Of a stretch of DNA of 6,115 nucleotides, positions 1 through 4,736 are shown in pieces. Numbering within the stretch: position 1 is the stretch's first letter; each line of letters starts with the position of its first letter. The translations under genes and the position numbers were made by a program. The stretch lies in NCBI GenBank assembly GCA_029059365.1, contig JAIDVZ010000108.1:1-6115 (forward strand), in the 5' to 3' direction. Under the pieces are notes generated by a model. That model saw nothing but the letters and a program-made list of their open reading frames with translations, was not told the origin of the DNA and made no database searches. Origin of the DNA: Opitutales bacterium. GTDB taxonomy: Bacteria > Verrucomicrobiota > Verrucomicrobiia > Opitutales > JAIRKQ01.

Positions 1-5
1 GAATT

Positions 6-521
6 ATGCTTTGCGTACTTTGTCTAACATTCGCTACATGCGCATATGTTTGCCTAAAATCTCCTCTACAACTGGAAAGCGTAAGGAACTGGCTTTTGTA
101 CGATAAGCGGTCAACTTTGATCTTATTCGGTTCAGCCACAGTTATCTTATTATACAAAATTTTGCACCTAAGTACCGCTGATTTTGGAGAATATAAAAAT
201 CTGCTATTAATCTTATTTTCAACGATTTGCGTACTTTCTTTCTTTAAAGTACGTGAGTTGCTTTCTGTTCGCGGATTAGCGATACTGATGCTGTTTTTCT
301 GCGATTATGTGCTTGATATTTTACAGGCTAGTTCATCCATCTTGAATAACATTTTAGTTTTCGTCATTTATATCGTCATCGTATTTAATATCGTAATTGG
401 ATCAGTTCCTTATTTGTTGAGAGACTGGTTAGACCATCTGATTGAGCACAAAGATGCCCGTAAGGTTTTTGGATATTTGTTCAGCGCAAGCGCATTTGTA
501 ACATTGGCGATGATTCTTTAA
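6..521 (+). CDS. Small multi-pass inner-membrane protein of unknown function
   Basis: A 171-residue, strongly hydrophobic protein. Hydrophobic stretches at about 2-19, 37-55, 65-80, 88-106, 113-137 and 153-171 suggest five or six membrane helices. Polar links between them include a DKRST turn (33-37), an ADFGEYK segment (58-64), SVRGL (87-91) and PYLLRDW (135-141). The ADFGEYK, VRGLAIL and S-PYLLRD segments resemble a conserved membrane protein that I associate with Opitutae. That is recollection, not a search result, and no function is known to me. The first ATG is five bases from the window edge, and the codon before it is open, so the true start could lie upstream. The gene converges on the alpha/beta hydrolase gene, and the two stops overlap in TTAA. 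No catalytic motif is visible. I am sure it is a gene from its composition and length, but not of its role. Confidence 0.75.
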   Translation: MLCVLCLTFATCAYVCLKSPLQLESVRNWLLYDKRSTLILFGSATVILLYKILHLSTADFGEYKNLLLILFSTICVLSFFKVRELLSVRGLAILMLFFCDYVLDILQASSSILNNILVFVIYIVIVFNIVIGSVPYLLRDWLDHLIEHKDARKVFGYLFSASAFVTLAMIL

Positions 522-1423
522 TTGAATAAAAATTTACTTATGTTTCTATGCTTCAGTAGGAAAGCACAAATATCGTTTCGCGCCGCAGCAGAATCTTCTA
601 ATAAAAAATAATTGCCGTTTTCGTAGCGTTTCAAATAGGCGTTTGGCAGTATTTTTGCCCATCGCTTTAGCGATGCCGACGTGTGGAAAAAATCCAAATC
701 TGCCCAAAAAAATTTCATCTTTTTATTCGATAATAAAAAGGCTTTTGATTCCAGTTCATCGTACTTGGGCAGTGATTTGTGATCGGGGAATAGTGGAATA
801 TCGTTTAATCCTTGCCCGATTGCTACTCGGTCCAAAAAGGAATGATATGGCCAAAGGTAGCCTTTTTCGATCTCCGGAGTCATAGTCTCTGCTCCCAGAT
901 GAAGATAAATTTTCTGCAAAAAATTCGTGAACCGCGTCAGTACGACCCTTAATATAGGCAGCTTAAATATCAAAGCAGTGAATGTAAATTTCGGATACCT
1001 AAAGCAAGAGGAATTTAAAAACACCATGCTGCTTATGCGCTCCGGCCAACGTTCTGCCATGGCTAACCCAACCGCTACCCCGAAATCATGCATAACGAGG
1101 TGAAACTTCCGAAATTGCATGTTTTCGGCAAATTTTATAGCATTTTTTATATGATTTTCGATGTTGTATTTGTAATGCAACGGCTTATCCGAAAAACCAT
1201 ACCCCAAGTGATCGAGAGCAACACATGAAAATTCCGATCGCAATTCCTTGATCAAATCACGATACATAAACGACCAGCTCGGAAATCCGTGTAAAAATAA
1301 TACCGTCTCTCCCTTCCCGGTCTGAATATAATGGACGCGATTCCCGCTTGAATCGATTACAGAGTAATTCGAATCAAACGGATACATCTCACCAAATGTA
1401 TCAACTGTCTTTAGAATCGCCAT
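518..1423 (-). CDS. Alpha/beta hydrolase, OleB / haloalkane-dehalogenase-like, probable catalytic His lost
   Basis: A 301-residue alpha/beta-hydrolase. The oxyanion motif HGFPSW is at 45-50, followed by DHLGYGFSDKP (71-81). The nucleophile elbow MHDFG has Asp113, which makes this a haloalkane-dehalogenase/OleB-type Asp nucleophile and not a Ser esterase. WPERI (126-130), LNSSCFRYP (136-144) and NDIPLFP (207-213) also match the pattern I know for OleB, the beta-lactone decarboxylase of olefin synthesis. Asp244, after WADL, fits the acid position. Where the family has GH(Y/F)xxED, this protein reads G-N-Y-F-L-L-E-D (270-277), so the general-base His appears to be missing. No oleA, oleC or oleD lies nearby. 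The start 31 bp after the hsp20 stop lacks a Shine-Dalgarno; Met13 is an alternative. The gene is probably co-transcribed with hsp20. The fold is secure. The substrate is unknown, and a non-catalytic or altered activity is possible. Confidence 0.85.
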   Translation of the reverse strand: MAILKTVDTFGEMYPFDSNYSVIDSSGNRVHYIQTGKGETVLFLHGFPSWSFMYRDLIKELRSEFSCVALDHLGYGFSDKPLHYKYNIENHIKNAIKFAENMQFRKFHLVMHDFGVAVGLAMAERWPERISSMVFLNSSCFRYPKFTFTALIFKLPILRVVLTRFTNFLQKIYLHLGAETMTPEIEKGYLWPYHSFLDRVAIGQGLNDIPLFPDHKSLPKYDELESKAFLLSNKKMKFFWADLDFFHTSASLKRWAKILPNAYLKRYENGNYFLLEDSAAARNDICAFLLKHRNISKFLFN

Positions 1424-1454
1424 CCAATTCGATGAGTAACGTCCGTAAACAAGA

Positions 1455-1901
1455 TTAATCTATTTTAATTTTCTTGTAATTTTCGTGAGATTTTTCGCGC
1501 GGAATTTTTATGGTCAATATTCCATTATCAATCTTCGCCCTTGCTTTTTCGAATTTTGCGTCATCCAACCGGATACTTCTAGTAGAAGCATTTATTGAAC
1601 GCTCGCGATGCAAATAGTTTGCATTGTCATCTTTACGTTCCTTTTTAGAAGATAAGACGATCACCAATGTACTATCTGAGTAGGAAAGATCAATATCCTC
1701 CTTCTTTATCCCCGGGACTTCGACTTCGATGACATACTCTTTTTCTTTCTCAACCACATCCATGCGGCAACTCTCGCTTGTAGAATTGTTGTATCGATAC
1801 GTGTCAAAAAAGGCGCTCTCAAACGCACTCAATTCTAAACTCAACCATCCACAAAACGTGCAACAAACGATCAGCACCCGCTTAAACCAATTTAACACCA
1901 T
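1455..1901 (-). CDS. Small heat-shock protein (Hsp20 / alpha-crystallin) with a signal-like N-terminus
   Basis: A 148-residue small heat-shock protein, an ATP-independent holdase that binds unfolding proteins. The alpha-crystallin domain spans about 46-135: VIEVEVPGIKKEDIDLSYSD (57-76) covers the central strands, then HRERS (98-102), then the hallmark ARAKIDNGILTIKIP (120-134). The C-terminal Ile-Lys-Ile (145-147) is the IxI motif used for oligomer assembly. The N-terminus is odd. MVLNWFKR is followed by a hydrophobic run at 9-22 with three Cys and then ELSA-FES, which looks like a Sec signal peptide with a cut near residue 26, or an anchor. No proper lipobox is present. The start is well fixed by AGGAGG five bases upstream, so the hydrophobic end is really translated. 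Most bacterial Hsp20 proteins are cytosolic, so a periplasmic or membrane location is inference. The hydrolase gene follows 31 bp downstream. Confidence 0.92.
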   Translation of the reverse strand: MVLNWFKRVLIVCCTFCGWLSLELSAFESAFFDTYRYNNSTSESCRMDVVEKEKEYVIEVEVPGIKKEDIDLSYSDSTLVIVLSSKKERKDDNANYLHRERSINASTRSIRLDDAKFEKARAKIDNGILTIKIPREKSHENYKKIKID

Positions 1902-1906
1902 AACAA

Positions 1907-1912
1907 CCTCCT
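1907..1912 (-). promoter_or_regulatory. Strong Shine-Dalgarno of hsp20
   Basis: AGGAGG on the minus strand with a 5-base spacer to the ATG. It is the best ribosome-binding site on this strand and fixes the hsp20 start, including its hydrophobic N-terminus. Confidence 0.85.
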
Positions 1913-1920
1913 AGGCCGCC

Positions 1921-1950
1921 ATTATATATTCGAGCGAATTTAATATGCAA
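1921..1950 (-). promoter_or_regulatory. Probable sigma-70-type promoter of hsp20
   Basis: Minus strand: a perfect TATAAT (1926 to 1921) with TTGCAT 18 bases upstream (1950 to 1945), which matches only three of six -35 positions. Transcription would start near 1914 and give a leader of about 12 bases that just holds the Shine-Dalgarno. No heat-shock sigma consensus or CIRCE element was seen. It likely also serves the hydrolase gene. Confidence 0.5.
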
Positions 1951-1959
1951 GCTTAGTCT

Positions 1960-1974
1960 GGTCCAGCTCGGACC
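1960..1974. repeat. Short inverted repeat upstream of the hsp20 promoter
   Basis: GGTCC and GGACC arms (5 bp) around a 5-base loop, with no T-run. It lies just upstream of the hsp20 -35 region and downstream of the tRNA-Val 3' end. It could be an operator or part of a weak terminator, but at this size chance is possible. Confidence 0.25.
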
Positions 1975-1996
1975 TAAAGATTGATTATCAAATATA

Positions 1997-2021
1997 GAAA
2001 ACCACAGCCAACATCAGCTGC
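1997..2021 (-). terminator. Possible weak terminator after tRNA-Val
   Basis: On the minus strand, eight bases past the tRNA CCA end, GCAGC pairs with GCTGT (one G-U) around an 8-base loop, followed by GGTTTTC and a T/A-rich tail. The stem is short, so this is only a candidate stop for the tRNA transcript before the hsp20 promoter. Confidence 0.3.
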
Positions 2022-2028
2022 TCAATGG

Positions 2029-2100
<72 letters not shown>

Positions 2101-2105
<5 letters not shown>

Positions 2106-2193
2106 AAATCGCACAAACAGTAGAAATTGATGCATCTGCGATTTGCAAGCTTTTATTTGCCACAAAAAATATTCAAATTATCGCATTTGGGCG
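2101..2193 (-). other. Competing inverted repeats in the yqgE 3' end / tRNA-Val leader
   Basis: In the minus-strand transcript three segments can pair in exclusive ways. A (2193-2180, CGCCCAAATGCGAT, inside the end of yqgE) pairs over 9 bases with C (ATTTGGGCG, 2109-2101), which includes the first five bases of mature tRNA-Val. B (AAATCGCA, 2144-2137) pairs over 8 bases with the leader part of C (TGCGATTT, 2113-2106). A also pairs over 6 bases with B (TGCGAT with ATCGCA). The pairings are read directly from the sequence. Any effect on tRNA processing or read-through is inference. Confidence 0.45.
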
Positions 2194-2703
2194 TTTAAAC
2201 TTCACCAGCTCATACCAAAGTTCGTTCCCTTTCGCTTCCATACCAAGCAAATCTTTAGCACTATAAACGATCCAAAAACCTTGATCAATTTCTTGGCTAA
2301 TGTTTGGGATAACTGTGTACCCTAAAAAACCACGTAGTTGGATGTTGCTGTGTTTTTTTTTCAAGCGCAAGGCTTCATCGGGTGTAATAGCGTAATACAA
2401 CTCAAATTGGTGCGCACGGTCATTAAAAACCCAGGCTGTTAACACTATCATATTCCCATCATATGGGCCACCGTTATAGACCGGTATATCACCAAATTGA
2501 TAGGAGTAATACTCGGGATCGACATCACTCAAAAAACGCAAACATGGATCATTTAATTGTACACCAGAAATACTTCCATCCGCATGTTCACCAACTAAAA
2601 TAACAGATTTTTTTAGCGCGACATCTTGTATAACCGGGTGTGCCACCAACACGCTACCTGTTAGTGAATACATCTCCCTCAGCTCATGGATATCACGACA
2701 CAT
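2173..2703 (-). CDS. YqgE/AlgH family protein (UPF0301)
   Basis: A 176-residue soluble protein. The family pattern is clear: LTGSVLVAHPVIQD (14-27), KKSVILVGEH (31-40), G47-VQLND (48-52), then PVYNGGP (74-80), GFLGYTVIP (125-133) and GFWIVYSAKDLL (142-153). The usual LNRP reads LNDP here. The family is widespread and was linked to alginate control in Pseudomonas (AlgH), but its biochemical role is not settled; no function should be read into it here. The start is uncertain. The ATG at 2703 has no Shine-Dalgarno, while Met11 (ATG at 2673-2671) is preceded by GAGGGAG and would give an N-terminus of the usual length, right before the LxG core. The gene is divergent from rpmI and is followed 67 bp later by tRNA-Val on the same strand. 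Confidence 0.88.
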   Translation of the reverse strand: MCRDIHELREMYSLTGSVLVAHPVIQDVALKKSVILVGEHADGSISGVQLNDPCLRFLSDVDPEYYSYQFGDIPVYNGGPYDGNMIVLTAWVFNDRAHQFELYYAITPDEALRLKKKHSNIQLRGFLGYTVIPNISQEIDQGFWIVYSAKDLLGMEAKGNELWYELVKFKRPNAII

Positions 2704-2716
2704 TGTATCAGTACCG

Positions 2717-2744
2717 ATTGTAACGTATCATTAGCTAATAGCAA
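2717..2744 (-). promoter_or_regulatory. Possible promoter of yqgE
   Basis: Minus strand: TTGCTA (2744-2739, four of six) and TACAAT (2722-2717, five of six) with a 16-base spacer. The predicted start near 2710 would leave only about 7 bases before the first ATG, or about 37 bases if Met11 is the true start. That favours Met11 slightly. Confidence 0.4.
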
Positions 2745-2795
2745 GATTTTTCAAAAGCTGACAGCGGATCGATGCAATTTTTTCATAAAAAATGC

Positions 2796-2825
2796 TTTAC
2801 ATATCGCATGAAACAAGATTATTAA
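2796..2825 (+). promoter_or_regulatory. Possible promoter of the rpmI operon
   Basis: TTTACA (2796-2801, five of six) and TATTAA (2820-2825, four of six) with an 18-base spacer. Transcription would begin near 2832, almost at the rpmI ATG, which makes a leaderless message. A less clear CTGACA at 2758-2763 could belong to an upstream promoter instead. Confidence 0.25.
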
Positions 2826-2833
2826 CCAATATC

Positions 2834-3028
2834 ATGCAGAAAACGAGAAAGTCATTTGCTAAACGTTTCAAGGTAACTGCCGGTGGTAAAATACTGAGAC
2901 GGACACCTGGGCGTAGACACTTGATGCGGCATAAAACACCACGCCAGCTAAAGAGCTCTGTGGCAGACAAAGAAATGGGAGCTGCAATGTGCAAACAGAT
3001 CCGATATGCCATATCGGCGGGTCTGTAA
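2834..3028 (+). CDS. rpmI: 50S ribosomal protein L35
   Basis: A 64-residue basic protein, the normal length for L35, a small protein of the large ribosomal subunit. The N-terminal signature [15 protein letters not shown] followed by GGKILRR, and then [11 protein letters not shown], are typical; the tail is [13 protein letters not shown]. An in-frame ATG at 2792 would add 14 residues that do not look like L35, so the start at 2834 is chosen on family fit. There is no Shine-Dalgarno before it, and the possible promoter lies directly upstream, so leaderless or weakly initiated translation is possible. rplT follows 72 bp later in the same direction. infC, which often precedes this gene, is absent; a divergent yqgE gene is there instead. 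Confidence 0.95.
   Translation: MQKTRKSFAKRFKVTAGGKILRRTPGRRHLMRHKTPRQLKSSVADKEMGAAMCKQIRYAISAGL
3001..3017 (+). other. Perfect hairpin at the end of rpmI
   Basis: CCGATAT and ATATCGG form a perfect 7-bp stem with a 3-base loop inside the last codons of rpmI. With no T-run it is not a terminator. Together with the hairpin at 3050-3070 it could shape mRNA stability or L20 feedback, which is known for this operon in other bacteria; here this is inference. Confidence 0.4.
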
Positions 3029-3049
3029 AAGTAAAATTTTGTAGGGCTT

Positions 3050-3070
3050 ACATGGCGAAGGCGGCCATGT
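3050..3070 (+). other. Hairpin in the rpmI-rplT gap
   Basis: ACATGGC and GCCATGT make a perfect 7-bp stem with a 7-base loop in the 72-bp gap, ending about 20 bases before the rplT Shine-Dalgarno. No T-run follows. It may be a processing or regulatory element. Confidence 0.4.
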
Positions 3071-3100
3071 GGCTGAAAATCTAAAAATTAAGAGGAAAAC

Positions 3101-3463
3101 ATGCCAAGAGTAACAAATGGAGTCGCGACTCATAAACGTCGGACGAGAGTATTAAAGCAAACACGTGGGTATTTCGGTAAGAAATCAAAGCTGTTCCGTT
3201 ATGCAAAGGACGCGCTGTGGCGTGCCGGAAAGTTCGCTTATCGTGATCGCAAGCGCTTAAAGACAAATATGCGTCAATTGTGGATCGTTAGAATAAATGC
3301 TGTTTGCCGAGAACACGAACTACCTTACAATCGCTTTATTAACGGGTTAAAAAAAGCTGGAATTGAGTTAAACCGAAAATCATTGAGTGAGTTAGCGATT
3401 CATGATCCGACAACTTTCGTCGCATTGATCGAAAAAGCTAAACAAGCCCTAGCAGCTTCATGA
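3101..3463 (+). CDS. rplT: 50S ribosomal protein L20
   Basis: A 120-residue basic protein of normal L20 length. L20 binds 23S rRNA early in large-subunit assembly and, in several bacteria, represses its own operon. The hallmark segments are present: MPRVTNGVATHKRRTRVLK (1-19), GYFGKKSKLFRYAKDA (23-38), the FAYRDRKR block (46-53), LWIVRINA (60-67) and RFINGLKKAGIELNRKSL (77-94), ending in EKAKQAL. The start is supported by AGAGG (3091-3095), five bases before the ATG. It sits between rpmI and pheS on the same strand and is presumably co-transcribed with both. The MPR(V/A)TN opening is of the kind seen in Verrucomicrobia and relatives. Confidence 0.97.
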   Translation: MPRVTNGVATHKRRTRVLKQTRGYFGKKSKLFRYAKDALWRAGKFAYRDRKRLKTNMRQLWIVRINAVCREHELPYNRFINGLKKAGIELNRKSLSELAIHDPTTFVALIEKAKQALAAS

Positions 3464-3509
3464 TGCGTATCATCTGTTTAGAATAATCGTTCCCAAAAGT
3501 TAAAAAAAC

Positions 3510-4544
3510 GTGGAAGACAATTGTACATCATTAGTTGCTGAAGCTCGTGAGATGCTCGGACAGGTGTCTGATCGCGCAGGTCTTGAGAATGCGAAAGCTG
3601 TATTTTTTAGCGCGAATGGCAAAGTGAGATCGCTGTTTAAGCTACTATCTGCGGCATCAAGCGAAGAAAAACCGGTATTGGGACAAAAAATTAATCAGTG
3701 CAAAATTGCGATTGAATCCCTGTTTGCCGAAAAATTGCGAGATATCGAGAGTCGCGAAATCTGCCAAAATCTTGGTGAAAAGGTGGATCCGAGCATCGAT
3801 GTTCCCACATCTGGTGGTGTTCATCCCCTGTCTCAAATACAGGAAACAATGGTCGAGATTTTCCATAAACTCGGGTTCACAGTCGCACTTGGCACAGAAA
3901 TTGAAACCGGGTGGTTTTGCTACGATGCCCTCAATATGCCGGATTCTCATCCAGCACGTGACTCACATGATAGCTTCTTTTTGTCCCCGGGACTACAGAT
4001 TGAAAATATTTCTCAGCATAGCTCTGAAGGGTACATTTTACGTTCACATACATCCACCGTCCAAGTACGCACGATGTTGGCTGAACAACCGCCGTTGAGG
4101 ATACTATCTCCCGGGCGTACCTTTCGTCGAGATACTCCAGATGCCACCCATAGCCCAATTTTTCATCAATGTGAGGGGCTTGTGGTGGACAAAAATATTT
4201 CCGTGGCTGATCTAAAAGCTGTTTTGGACTTCTTTTTTAAAGAACTGTTCGGCAATAGGTGTGAAACACGTTTCCGACCGAGCTTTTTCCCGTTTACTGA
4301 ACCGAGCTTTGAGGTTGATTTTCGGGCTCCTCATCTAGGGAAGCTTGGAAATTCCTGGATTGAGGTTGCCGGTTGCGGCACAGTAGATCCGAATGTATTC
4401 ATTTCGGTCGGATATGATCCTGAGCAATGGAGCGGATACGCGTTCGGTTTTGGCATCGAGCGTATCGCCATGCTGATGTACGGCATTGATGATATTCGCT
4501 TATTTTACCAAAATGATACAAGATTTTTGAGACAATTTGCATAG
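3510..4544 (+). CDS. pheS: Phenylalanyl-tRNA synthetase alpha chain
   Basis: A 344-residue catalytic subunit of the cytosolic (alpha-beta)2 enzyme that charges tRNA-Phe. Residues 1-85 form the helical N-terminal arm. The class II core then shows HPLSQIQETM (105-114, motif 1 region), NMPDSHPARD (142-151), LRSHTSTVQVR (177-187), the motif 2 block GRTFRRDTPDATHSPIFHQ (202-220), FPFTEPSFEVD (260-270), GCGTVDPNVF (288-297) and motif 3 GFGIERIAMLMYGIDDIR (313-330). All key segments are intact. The GTG start has an in-frame TAA three codons upstream, so no longer start is possible, and the N-terminus fits the family; there is no clear Shine-Dalgarno. It follows rplT by 46 bp. The beta-chain gene pheT is not next to it and must be elsewhere. 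Confidence 0.97.
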   Translation: MEDNCTSLVAEAREMLGQVSDRAGLENAKAVFFSANGKVRSLFKLLSAASSEEKPVLGQKINQCKIAIESLFAEKLRDIESREICQNLGEKVDPSIDVPTSGGVHPLSQIQETMVEIFHKLGFTVALGTEIETGWFCYDALNMPDSHPARDSHDSFFLSPGLQIENISQHSSEGYILRSHTSTVQVRTMLAEQPPLRILSPGRTFRRDTPDATHSPIFHQCEGLVVDKNISVADLKAVLDFFFKELFGNRCETRFRPSFFPFTEPSFEVDFRAPHLGKLGNSWIEVAGCGTVDPNVFISVGYDPEQWSGYAFGFGIERIAMLMYGIDDIRLFYQNDTRFLRQFA

Positions 4545-4589
4545 CTTTGTCTGCAAATATCCTGATATTACTCATAATTTCGAAATGTA

Positions 4590-4615
4590 ATTTGTGAGGC
4601 CCACATCTCGCAAAT
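4590..4615 (+). other. Stem-loop after pheS
   Basis: A 9-bp stem (ATTTGTGAG against CTCGCAAAT, one G-U) with an 8-base loop, 45 bases past the pheS stop. There is no T-run after it, so it is not a classic intrinsic terminator. It could be a 3'-end stabiliser or a factor-dependent end of the ribosomal operon. Confidence 0.35.
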
Positions 4616-4666
4616 AGGCTTTAACCACCCAGTGCTGCCTAGATTTCCACAAACCAGATTTTCAGC

Positions 4667-4694
4667 TTGTGATATTAGGTAAAAAAAATACACT
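4667..4694 (+). promoter_or_regulatory. Possible promoter of the effector-like gene
   Basis: TTGTGA (4667-4672, four of six) and TACACT (4689-4694, four of six) with a 16-base spacer that holds an A-tract. The start would lie near 4701, about 36 bases before the ATG. The matches are modest; read-through from pheS is the alternative. Confidence 0.25.
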
Positions 4695-4726
4695 GATTCC
4701 CGCTCATTAAGATTAATTCCAATATT

Positions 4727-4733
4727 GGGAGGG
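4727..4733 (+). promoter_or_regulatory. Shine-Dalgarno of the effector-like gene
   Basis: GGGAGGG three bases before the ATG at 4737. It is clear although closely spaced, and it fixes the start of the long partial gene. The next upstream genes rpmI and pheS lack such a site. Confidence 0.75.
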
Positions 4734-4736
4734 AAC

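Noticed and set aside
1902..2028. CIRCE or other heat-shock operator before hsp20
   Set aside because: No TTAGCACTC-type inverted repeat is present. The only dyad (1960-1974) has 5-bp arms and a different sequence.
2792..2833. N-terminal extension of rpmI from the ATG at 2792
   Set aside because: The extra 14 residues do not fit L35, and the possible promoter overlaps them. The start at 2834 gives the normal 64-residue length.
3464..3509. T-box or tRNA-Phe-responsive leader before pheS
   Set aside because: The gap is only 46 bases, far too short for a T-box, and has no stable stem.
3706..4098. 130-codon plus-strand frame inside pheS
   Set aside because: It lies wholly inside the well-supported pheS in another frame and shows no family pattern.
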